64,000 bases of DNA from Euonymus europaeus (Eukaryota; Streptophyta; Magnoliopsida; Celastrales; Celastraceae), in NCBI GenBank assembly GCA_963580455.1, contig OY756957.1, forward strand, positions 27,930,501-27,994,500, given 5' to 3'. The translations under genes and the position numbers were made by a program. Of the stretch, positions 17,449-32,684 are shown in pieces; position 1 is the stretch's first letter, and each line of letters begins with the position of its first letter. A model generated the notes under the pieces. The model ran no database searches. It worked only from the letters and a program-made list of their open reading frames with translations, and was not told where the DNA came from.

Positions 17449-20400
17449 CTATAATGTGGTTTGGTCAACCAAATCATCTTCTTGTATACTAGTTGGGGAT
17501 TTCCTGCCTTCATAAAGGTGAAAGATTATATATATAAAGGCCACCACAGCAAGAAGCTTTATAGCAGAAACAATGGGATTTGGATTCGGATTCGGATTCT
17601 GACTCTGACTCTGACTCTGACAAGGAACCTCAAGAAGTTCATCTATCTGCAACACAAAACAAAACGAACCGATCGACAAAGATTAATAATTCCTTGAATA
17701 ATGCCAGAGAAATAGTTTTACTGACATTAACATGCTGCTTCCAGTGCGACTTAATTCCTCGGAGGTGCCCTATTCCAACAACTGCAACAACTGATCTATG
17801 CCTGCTTGCCACTCTCCACAGTGTGAATGCCAGGTACCTGACAAATACCAGTTGGTGAAAACAGTCGCAACTAGATTCTACAAGAACCAATGATGGACAA
17901 CTGCGTTAACAGGCGATTCTCTTAATAATAGTTGTTTTTGATATTTGCGCTCTACAAAGGATTAACTAAAAGGAAAAAATGTTCACAGCAAAATTAAATG
18001 GATAGTTTAAAGATGATGTCGGTAAAAGAATACTAACTGATCACGCTCCACTACAAGGGCTTTATGCAAACCAAACAATTTCATCCAACGGGAGCGCTTC
18101 CACCAATCATCAGCATCATATTTATCATACGCTTTCTCCTTCTGAAAATAAACAAGATTAAATTACTATCAATCATAATTCGAAAACTAAGCTAGGGCTT
18201 TCTTTCTAGCAAACAACTAAGGCAGAGTTTGGCTCATGAAACAATTGTGATATTCAGATGAAGTTGATTGCAGCCAAAAAAAAGCCTCCATAAGCTGGAG
18301 TTCATAGGCAAAATATACCTAAGAATAGAAATATAAATATACGTAACATTTATGTTGAGCTCGGCACAAAGAACCAAATGAGCTTCGCAAATTAAAGCTC
18401 AAACCAAAATCAAGAGGTATTTAGCTATTATGAAGGCATTAACTAAGAGGTACTTAGTTACAATCCTCATCTACCCGAGACAAAATGAGGAGAAAGAACG
18501 GTTTACCTTTTTCATAAAATACTCGGGCCAGAAAATCGTTAAAGAGAGTGCTGTAGGAAAGACGATAGGAAAGGTGAGGCATAAAATTGCTTTATGATAG
18601 GGCTTCAATCCCCCCAGATACCTCTTCAATGTAATCTGTTCCAGAACTTCCAATCAGCATCGAAGAATAAAACAACAAGAAGAACAAAGTACATGAATGT
18701 GGAATACAAGCACATGAAAAAGCTCTTGTTTATGATTCTTCAATCAACTTGTTGGTTAATCTGGAAAGAGTGTAATTCCAGGATTTTTCATGACAAGAAG
18801 TGCCGTATTGGAGTCTTTTTGGATGGTTGGCATTCTGTAATTAAACTTTGGTTGACTGGAACTTGTTCCAATATTTTAGATAGCCTCAGATCAATTTTAT
18901 CGTAACCTTGTTTGCTCTTGGGTTGCACCCCCTTGGTGCCTTTAATAATATTTTTCTATTCAAAAAAAAAATTGAGGACTACAAAATTTGAAGAAGTAAT
19001 CTAAGAAACATTCAACGTCTCCAAAAAAATATTCATTCAGTGGGCCTAAACTTGAAAGATATAAAGGGATAGCCAAGTTAGATAAATGACCAGTGACATG
19101 CTTTGCATACAAAAACTGAATGCACAACCGACAATAAGCAAAATAACCATATGCATTATCCTCTCATTAAGGTGCTGAAATACCATGGGCAAAGTACATA
19201 GTGTAGTACGGCTAAATCAAATAATGTTATCAAGGAAGACAAGGTAGATGATAAAAATATAAAATCAGCAAGTAAACCTCCTGTCCTGGAATCAGGTAAT
19301 AATGTATCTTATACCTCACAAGGGCGGTCGCCAAGTATCACTTTGCCACCATACTTCGTTGCTTCAGCAAATGCTACACCGAACTCTGAAACAGGATATA
19401 TCCCGAGTGCCTCACGATACTAACAGAAATTCAAGAGAAGTATTGCGTTACATGATCTGATATTTTAGCTTAATTGAAGTGGAAAAACAATAAGGATTTC
19501 AGTAAATATGAGATAAAAGCTAAATTAGTAAACTTGCCTTGGCACAAAACCCGCGAAAAAGTATTCTAAACCATCCATGTTTTTCCTTCATCAAAACTCT
19601 TTCCATAGAAGGTGCCTGAGAAATCAAAGAAAAACAGCATGCAAAAGGTGGGAAATTGGAGGGCAGAAAATTGGAATCTCACAATCGAGGGTGTAAAAAC
19701 TATGCCGTGTAAGTTCGGTGGAAATGCTGGGAAGACAAACCAGGATATATTCCAATGTGAATTAAGGAAATCAAACAAGCTTAATAGGTCATTTGTCATT
19801 TAATTTGGTCGACAATCTAAAATGGGAAATTGAATAATAACGATGACCATGATGATGAAGAGGGTCATGGTGTAATTACCAAGAAAATGCCACACTATTG
19901 TAAGCCATTTGTTAATGACGGAGAAACTGACCTTCCAATTTTTTGCTCTAGTAGAGCAGAACTCCAAGAAAACGACCTGTAATTGACCAATTTGAAATGT
20001 GCGGCAGCACGTCACGGCATTCCAAGGTTAACTTCAGATATGCATCATTTAAAGGGATGCAGCGAACCTGCTATATGAGACTCATCCAACAATCAAGTGT
20101 TCTTGAGTTAAAAAAGGAAGTACCTCCGGTTTCAAGTGGCTGACTACTTTTTGAACTTCTCTGCGTGATTTCTGGAACAACGACAGCAAGGATCAACAAA
20201 ACATACCAGATTGCATTTCCAAACCAATTCTACAGGCGATTCCCTCTAACTTTTGATTTCATGATTGATTTTACGGGTACTGATTGGAATGAATTGTTTC
20301 TTAAGAATAGAAACAAAATTTTCATCAAATCAAACAAAATACTACCTCAAACCCATGAACTGTGCCGATCAAGTACACAGTGCACTGGCCCCCCTCAGCT

Positions 20401-20753
20401 CCCTCAGCTGTTGAATCACAAGTGAGGATCCTTAGCCTTTTGGCAAGCTCCTCGGGAAGCGCTCTCCTCTGCTCCGAATTTACATTCTCCCCACCCTGAC
20501 CCGGATAACCGACGACCACATATTGCTCTCCTGCAGGCCTCGTAAATGTCAGCGGGTCCGGGCCCAGTTTTGTCGCGAAAGAGGCAGCCTTGGCAAACTG
20601 TGGAGATGATAATCGGATACCAGGCGTAAACGGAAGGGTTTTTCGGAGAGGGACTATGGCGGAGGAGGTTACGAATCGGCGAGGAACGGGCGAGTTGAGA
20701 GACCCGAAAAGGCGAGTTAATGGAATCATCAAACTAGTGCTCAATTTCATCAT
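17449..20753 (-). CDS. TraB-domain protein, intact copy D (408 aa)
   Basis: Nine exons: 20346-20753, 20124-20171, 19932-19976, 19538-19615, 19315-19419, 18507-18635, 18038-18141, 17726-17837 and 17449-17646, totalling 1227 nt with phases that close and no internal stop. TraB/PrgY/GumN family; in plants relatives sit on mitochondria or the ER-mitochondria contact, and one is reported as a mitophagy receptor. Seen: an Arg/Ser-rich, acid-poor N-terminus (1-60) resembling an organelle presequence; LIGTVHGFE near 128-136; GGKVILGDRP near 217-226; VVAVVGIGHLRGI near 322-334 with conserved His330; and one hydrophobic segment at about 368-388 followed by an acidic tail, like a tail anchor. The exon 4 donor is GC (AAG|GCAAGT), while copy B has GT there. 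Intron 5 holds a LINE fragment. Either of two adjacent ATGs (20753, 20750) could start. Organelle assignment is inference. Confidence 0.88.
18710..18979 (+). mobile_element. 5'-truncated LINE inside a TraB intron
   Basis: About 270 bp absent from copies A and B at the same intron position. It encodes the end of a plant L1-type polyprotein (CWLIWKECNSRIFHDK, zinc-binding tail of the RT protein), followed by a short 3' UTR and an A-run (18962-18971). TACAA occurs on both sides (18705-18709 and 18980-18984), a likely target duplication. It lies in intron 5 of copy D in the opposite orientation to the gene and leaves the splice sites untouched. Confidence 0.82.
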
Positions 20754-20792
20754 AAACGTTCCAAAAGAGACGATCTGGGAGACGGCTCAAGA

Positions 20793-20903
20793 AAAGTTGT
20801 AGTAGTGATCTACACTGACAGAGTTCTGCATTATGTAAAATATTCTGAATAGAAATAGAAATTGGAGGAGGGAGGTTTACGCAGTGCTTGCATGAGAGTT
20901 GTG
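20793..20903. repeat. 110-bp direct repeat, left copy
   Basis: Matches 21530-21643 with few differences. The two copies bracket the gypsy remnant. It begins about 40 bp upstream of the TraB copy D start codon and so may be part of its promoter or 5' UTR. Confidence 0.85.
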
Positions 20904-21530
20904 TGTTACACACAGCTGGGGTAGGATCACGAAAATGGCACTGTCCCTTTCTAGATGGACTTTTCCTTACCTTTCCATTACCTTTCTGTTGCATTCATAA
21001 TAAAACAGAGAAGAGAGAAGATAATATTTTGATTTAACCTTTTCCTCACCTTTCCATTACCTTTCTGTTGCATATAACAGGTACAGGTGCTCAAAGGACA
21101 GTACACGTGGCCAGTGACCCTCATCCTCGACATAAAAATACGACGCATCTAAAACGACACCGTGTTAATAATGCACTTAATTTATCCTAATTATCATAAA
21201 CTACGTAAGTAATAACAAAGCATGCATAATTAATGACACCATGCAAATGGATTATAACAATGCCTCCCCCTTCAGATGATCTTGCCCACAAGATCAGGGT
21301 ACAAATTAAGCATCCGATTGTAAGGAATCCAAGTAGCAGCATCACTGGACTGCCCTTCCCACTGGATCAGTAGCTCCACAGCTGGATTATTGCTCTTTTT
21401 TACTAGCCTCCTCTCTAAAACCCTTTCTGGCACAGCTATGGCTTGACCATCTGTCCATCTCCATTAGTCATTGGCAGCTTGGAAGATGCAGCAACCTTGT
21501 CTCCTAAATGTTTCTTCAACTGAGACACAT
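20904..21530 (-). mobile_element. Ty3/gypsy remnant: 3' end of pol plus LTR
   Basis: Read on the minus strand. The C-terminal end of a chromovirus-like integrase starts at about 21530 (FHVSQLKKHLG, then VPERVLERRLV, LLIQWEG, ATWIPY), with a frameshift or stop between the two halves near 21440. A TGA stop, the purine tract GAAGGGGGAGG (about 21263-21273) and an LTR of about 356 bp (21259 down to 20904, TGTTA...TAACA) follow. The LTR contains two related 40-bp blocks (about 20962-20999 and 21039-21075). The 5' LTR, gag and the rest of pol are missing. It sits directly upstream of TraB copy D, so its LTR could influence that promoter; this is inference. Confidence 0.8.
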
Positions 21531-21643
21531 GAAAGTTGTAGTAGTGATCTACACTGACAGGGTGCTGGATTGTGTAAAATATTATAAATAGAAATAGAAA
21601 TTGGAGGAGGGAGGTTTATGCTGTGCTTGCATGAGAGTTGCGT
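21530..21643. repeat. 110-bp direct repeat, right copy
   Basis: Partner of 20793-20903. Its right edge runs straight into the 1.08-kb duplicated spacer (21645 onward). Confidence 0.85.
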
Positions 21644-21644
21644 G

Positions 21645-22717
21645 AGGGCTAGGTTTGCTTGAGAGATCCGAATTAAATGGATCAAATCGACATTACGCTA
21701 ATTTTAATTTTTCTTTTTAAACTCTCAAAACCTGTGTGGATAAAACACTCTAAATTGAGTATTTTTTAAAAGTTATTGTCTTCTTTATCCTTATCATAAT
21801 AATTTAATATTTTTAAAAATCTTCAAAATTAATATTTTAATACTTTTTGGATGCGAGATTAGATTATTTTAAAAATATTCCAAAATCGATCAAACAAAGG
21901 AAGGTTTCATATAATTTTTCCGATTTATATGTCATATGTTAGTTACCATCAATCATCATCTCATGATCTTTCAGTATTTTGTTGTTACTCGACAAATTAT
22001 GTTTTAAAAGGGATAAAAAAAACCTGATCCTGATCCATTAAGCTTCAAGGATGAAGATTTATGGATGAATTTCAAGCTCGCCGCATGGCGTAACTCTAAG
22101 TGACACCCATATATACATAAATAACATGAAAAATGTTTGTTTGATGCTTTGATCGGCAACACCGATTTCAAAATTATGATTATGTCTATCTATTTCGTGA
22201 TAGAGAGCTAATCGCACCTCACATTTAATTAAGTCTATCCACTCGTAATAAACCTCAGTTAAAAACAACATTTATGAGTACAATCCAATTTTTAGTATGT
22301 TGCAAGTATGAGGATTGAGATTGGAGCTGGATTTTGATGGGAACAGGATCCAGCACAAGTTGGAGTCGGATTTTGATATAGAACTTTAATTTACTTAATT
22401 TCTTTTGACATTGATCAATGGATTAATGGATTTTAGGATTAGAGATGATGGGGAAAGAAAAAATTCAAATCTTGACAGTCATCTCTTGAAAAATTTACAG
22501 AGGGCATTGATGGAGAAGCTAGGACTGGGCTTTGATCATAATCACGAAGACCGATCACATGACAGATGAAGAAGATTAGGGCAAAAATTATAAAAACAAG
22601 AAGGGTGTTCGTAGATGAAATTTTTGGATGTTTCATAAGTGAAAGTTGTCAATAGAGTACCAAAACAAAACTAACAAAGCCCATATTCGACCTGAATTCT
22701 GGACAATCTATAACATC
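21645..22717. repeat. Copy 2 of the 1.08-kb duplicated spacer
   Basis: Nearly identical partner of 11727-12806. No gene is seen. It lies between TraB copy D and the 3' end of AMMECR1, which seems to be the original location because it continues smoothly into the AMMECR1 3' region. Confidence 0.9.
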
Positions 22718-23076
22718 TCAAGCCCAAAAAACAATATTAACATCTGCATCTAGAAATACAAAGACAACATTACAACATTAGGAACATAGAAACACCCAAG
22801 AATAATTTTAAGTAATTTTACAACAGTACAGCTCTCCATAGCTGCTAAAACATCGATTGATGATATTACGTAAAAGCAGATAAACTAAGATTCACAATAA
22901 GGATGTTAACAGTTACCTTCAAGATCAAATGAAATTGAAGAATGATATAAACAAGGCACTGAAATGATCGAAACTAGGGTGGATTAAAGAAATAATTCCA
23001 ACCCAATTGTGTTTGAAATAATTATTTTGTTAAGGCGAAACACTCCTGCCAACATGGCAAAAATGGTTCGGAACAA

Positions 23077-27457
<4,381 letters not shown>

Positions 27458-28762
27458 CTTCTCTCTAACGCTCTGAGAAACGAAGATTATCTGATCGATT
27501 CAACAGAAAATCAAGTTTGATCGATCGTTGCGTTTGTGAATTGCGAAGGGGAGGTAGACCTCTTTGGCCCCTCCGAATACAAGAATAATAATTAATTAAT
27601 TAAATATTTTTAATCAGAGAATGAAACTGTTTTCTTCTCTGCGACTGCAAGAAGACACCTCTTCTTCTCCCCTTCGAAGAAGAAATAATGGAGGTTATGG
27701 GTCCGGGATTGCCCTTGATATTTGCATTTAATTACTAAAGTAGGCTGCCTTATGTGTTGGTTTTCTTTTCTTGGGCTTTAGAAGGGCCCATTCAAGGGGA
27801 CCACCAAATTATTATTGGGCCAATTTTGTGAGCCGTGGGATTTTTTCTTCTTTTTTTTAAAAAATTTCAGGTGAAATGATAAATGGATAATGACATTAGG
27901 CCTGTGGGTTTGGTATAAACTAATTATTTTTGGTTTTTTGGTACAGTATTTGTAGGTCAGTACTTAATTATTTGTTTCCAAATTTTAATCCCTAATTTAT
28001 ATTTTATAACCTTGAGATATGGGTTTTCATATCTCATTTTTCTTTAATCAGGTTAGTTCACATTTTCTCAATGACTTTAAATTTGTATGATAAATATTGT
28101 TTTATTCATAATGAGCAAAAGTTGATGATTAAGAGTCTTGTTTGTATACGTTAATCAAATTATATTCTTAATGTCAATTGTCAATTAGATGCATATAATC
28201 TTAGATGGCAACATTTCTGAGACTTGTAAATTCGTACAGTGCGATAGATTTGTGCAAAGAGTGTTGATAAACTCGTCCACTTCGAGAGCATTGTACAATA
28301 TCGTATTGTTTACCTACCTAGATTTCAAAAGAAACTAAAAGCAGTAATTCTTGCCCTTATGAACAAGTAAAGCAGTCAAGATATGCTCTGTGACGGATGA
28401 GTGAATTTAGCTTTGAAAAAGCACAATAAAACCCGATTGTCACAACTCACAACCAATAAATTGGCATATTAGTTACACACGAACAAACATCCCAAAAGAA
28501 GTCTCGGTTATTTCTAAATATGCCAAATGACGATATACAAAAGTTATTTCAATACGGCATCAGCAGCCGAAAATCGTACAAAACACATTTCATATGTAGA
28601 ACTTCACTTTCTTGGCAATCACATTGTCAGCCGAAGTGATTTTCTTAAATAGTTACATTAAGCTACAGTGACACTGTTGGTTCATGAAAGGTGGGGAAAA
28701 GGGAGTAGTACTTCAACCATCAAGCGCAGCAGTGATTACAACTTCTCAAAACACGTTTAATC
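27458..28762. other. Spacer between AMMECR1 and MMTAG2 genes
   Basis: AT-rich, no open frame of note. The part next to 27458 should hold the AMMECR1 5' UTR and promoter. The part next to 28762 should hold the 3' UTR of the MMTAG2-like gene. No specific elements can be assigned with confidence. Confidence 0.5.
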
Positions 28763-31700
28763 TCAATCTGAATCCGAGTCATGCCTTCTTTTCTCCTTGT
28801 CTTTCCTGCGCTTTCTCTTGTCATCTGAATCACGAGAATACCGCTTCTCATGCCTTTCATGCTTATCGTGTTTCTTCTCTTCACGCTTCTCTTCACGCCT
28901 CCTTTTCTTTTGCAGGCTCTCATCCTTCGGCTCATCTTTTCCGGCATTTCCTGGTGAGGAACTGGGTATATCTCGCTTTAACATAGTTAATGAAATGTCT
29001 GATGTACCAGATTGAAGAGTACTTGGGTCTTCCCAAGGACGGGGCATTCTGCAAGTAAAATTCAAATCAAAGTGGTAAAACAGGGGAAGTGAGAAAGGTA
29101 TCTATAGGCTGTTGGTAAGTTAAATCTAATCATGATTTCTTTATGAAGTGCAGGTGCAAGAAAGTGCAGCAAGGAAGAAGGTAAATAACATTGGCTGAAA
29201 TGGCTGAAATACATCATCTTTGCAATTAGGTGTAGTGTTGGAGACTCAGTGTCAACTCCATTTATTCTCCAGACAGAGCAGTATAAAAGTAGCAAACACA
29301 CTATACTTGGATACACAAAGTCTCTTAAAATAGCCAGAAGTGTACTGTGGACTTGTGTAGTAAGTTCATCCTGTGCAATGACCAATAACATATAATGTAC
29401 ACGCACATGAATGTATGTGGGTGACTGGAGTCTACTGAATGGAAATTGTAGAAAACCTAAGGACAATAATGAAAGCGATAGTTATTATTAAATAACAAAA
29501 AAATTGCCATAATCTGGAATTCGGAACAGCAGGGGACAAAAGCTGAATTAAATTCTTACTCCTGAAAAAGTTCCAAAGAAATGGTCCCGAACACCTAGCA
29601 GAAACCAAATACGGCCGACTCTCAAATTCTTCAATTCTACCAAAAACATAAATGAAAAGAAACTGGTTCCATTTTCAGATAAACCTATGGCTCTAACATT
29701 ACAGATATTCATAATTGGTTGTTCACAAGAAAATCAGACCTTCAATAAAGATACTATGAGGAAATTTATACCAACTCTTGCTAACATAAATGAATTTGTA
29801 CATCCCAACAGAAATCTAAGATTATCAGGCATATAAGATTTCTGCATAAAATGTTTCTTCACTACAACTCCCACTAATTTGAACATTTATTATCATATAT
29901 GCCTATATGGCTGTGCATGGAATGCCCTTCACCATATTTATTGAACTAGCCTGAAATTCCTGGCTCACAACCATCTCAATGTCAAAACAATACATTCTGC
30001 ATGAACAAATGCAAGGACCAACCTGTAATCAAACTCATCCGAGGAAAATCAGACCTTCAATAATGGCAACTCACACAGATGAATGAATTTGTACATCCCA
30101 ACAGAAATTCTACAACTATCAGGCGTGTAAGATTTCTGCATAAAATGCTTCTAATTCTTCACTATAACTCCCACTAATCTGGACATTTATTATCATATAT
30201 ACCTATATGGCTGTGCATGGAATGAACTTTATTACATGTTGGCTCAGAGCTGCCACTATACTTATTGAACTAGCCTGAAATTCCTGGCTCACAGCCATCT
30301 CAATGTCAAAACAATACATTCAGCATGAACAAATGCAAGGAGCAAATGAAATCTCAAGTAACAAGTAATAACAAACAAAAATTAAATACTCGCATTGTAG
30401 TTAAAATATATTGAACAAGTTCTGTTGTTCTAATACTGCTCTCTAAAGTCTAAAGTCCATACATTTGCGTTAAGTGATAATGCTGCATATAGTTCATGGC
30501 AAACAAAACTCATCTTTGTTACGCTACTTCACAGGACAACTCCTTTGCAACATGGCATAGACAACCAAGGGACATTATATTGGACTGGCAGGTAAAAAAG
30601 CAGAGCAGATTATATTCTTTTCTATTTTATTCATACCTTGAGAAACCGAGACCATCAACCCTTGCAGCTTCAGAATGCCCTTCACCCAGGTCATCTGCAG
30701 TAGAGCTGCGTTTAACAAGCTCTGAAAACTCGTGCTTATCTAGTCGATTGCCATGTGGTCGAGTAGAACGCTTAGGAGCTAAGCCAAGAGCCTCCCTCAT
30801 CAACTGTTCTTCCTCTTCCTTAATTCTTTTTATCTCTTCTTTTAGAGCGTCAGCATCTGAACCCTTAGAATTCTTATCCCTAGCATACCAATGTAGATCC
30901 TTCCCTGATGGAAAGTATAAAGTTGAGACAAATTTAGTCAACTCTTGATGGTATACAAATATGGTCACATGTAAAAAGAAAAAATGCTCTGCCTTCTCAA
31001 ATATATGTTCCATAAAATATGGTAGGGCAGATAAACAAATTCATTCAGCAATTCCATCCATAGCATAGCATACAAAAGGTTAAAAGACTTGAATTACTAA
31101 ATAATCTCCAGAGAATTTGAAGAAAAACAATGAATTTCAGCTCTAATTATTTGATCTAATCACCAAAATATAATTTGCAAAGAAGAAATAACTAAACTCA
31201 AAGACTCAACCTCAGACATATTTTAGTAAACAAATAATATCAGATATTCACTGGACAGCACATGCTCGAAATCTTTCATCTTATAGCGCCTTGATAAAGA
31301 AATTAATAGGTCTTCCATCCTCAGAAACACTAATTTTCATATCACTGTGTCCAAACAGAAAATGGAACCAGAAATGAAATGCTTCCTGTAAGGCTGTAAT
31401 TTTAATTCTAATTTTTACAAAATATCAGGTTTTATAGAGGTTTTGATGATGATGAGGATGATGACAAAGAAGGATTTATTGTAATCTATGAACTACAATA
31501 ATGAACAATCCTATCAACCTCACGAAGATGATGATCATCATAACAAAGGATTGAGTAAAAAGAACAGCTGCCACGATCCTAAGTCAAGGGTATAAAAATC
31601 TCATTTTTGTAAATGCATATTACAATTCACAGCACAAAAGATTGCATACCAGTCAAAAAACCATCAGAGGGCAAGACCAAAACAACCAAGAATTCCATTT

Positions 31701-32684
31701 AAGTTATTTTGACTACTGCAATACACATATTCAATACAGGGATATACACACACACACACTATCAACGTATGTATGTTTGCATGTGTGTCAGAACTCAGAA
31801 CACACACAACAATTGTTCAGAGAATCCATTACATTAATCAAATAGCTCTTCTAGAAGTTGGGACACAAAAGTCAAAATGCTAAAAATATGAACATGGTTA
31901 TGAATAAACTAATTCATTGGGAGACAACTGTAAAATTCCAGAGTAAACAAAACTACTTCATTACTTTGGTGCTGAAAGATATAATAACCACTACCTTTCT
32001 GCCATCTTCCAACAGGGGCCTTGATACTATGACCAAGATAATTCTCTCGATGCTTATCAACCTTGACATCATCCCAATTAAATTCTGCACAGCATAAAGC
32101 AAACGCATATACATTAATCATGATCATCCGAAATAAACCAGTAAGGTAAACAACAAAAACATTTGAATTCATAAAAAACCGAACTCCTAGATCAGCTCCA
32201 TATCTGTGAAAATTAGCATACAAGTGCATCTCATCAATGGAGAACGACAAATTTCTTTCCATTGACTCCATGTCAGAGAGAAGCACCGTCAACTTCAAAA
32301 AAAACTTGTTTAACACATGTTAATTGCACAAGGATATCAACTTTCCGAAGATAAAACTGAAAACTCTCTCGATTCATAAGCCCGTCGAGTTTAATCATAT
32401 TCATACCAAGATATTTGAAATAAACTAGGTTCTCTCCCTCATCAATTAGGGTACACCGCTACCAAGCCAGAAATCCACAAAATTAGGAACACATAACATA
32501 GGATCTGGATGTATCAAGAACCCTAAATTAATCAACTCAAACATCACAGTCACAGCGTATTGACGAGCATATATAACAGCATATTCACATACTTATATAT
32601 ATAAATACATATAGAATTTAAGGGGAGTAGAGATAGCTTACGATCGCGGCCCCCGCGAACACCGCCACGAGTAGGATGATACAT
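28763..32684 (-). CDS. MMTAG2-like protein (228 aa)
   Basis: Four exons: 32642-32684, 31995-32084, 30637-30904 and 28763-29048, totalling 687 nt in phase. The N-terminal half is the conserved domain of multiple-myeloma tumour-associated protein 2 (also called kinase phosphorylation domain): [62 protein letters not shown] and [12 protein letters not shown]. The C-terminal 60 residues are highly charged, rich in KR, RE and DS ([16 protein letters not shown]), as in nuclear or RNA-associated proteins, and end DSDSD. The molecular role of the family is poorly known. Intron 3 (29049-30636) contains an internal tandem duplication. The start ATG at 32684 gives the exact family N-terminus. Confidence 0.94.
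29729..30346. repeat. Imperfect tandem duplication of about 300 bp in an intron
   Basis: 29729-30022 and 30044-30346 are diverged copies of the same block, sharing long identical stretches (for example around 29930-30000 and 30262-30330). Both are within intron 3 of the MMTAG2-like gene. No coding content. Confidence 0.88.

Noticed and set aside
28797..29015. Plus-strand Ser/Leu/Phe-rich frames over the last MMTAG2 exon
   Set aside because: Antisense shadow of the Lys/Arg/Glu-rich C-terminal coding sequence.
29062..29466. 134-codon minus-strand frame between MMTAG2 exons 3 and 4
   Set aside because: It falls within an intron, has no family resemblance, and the exon model closes perfectly without it.
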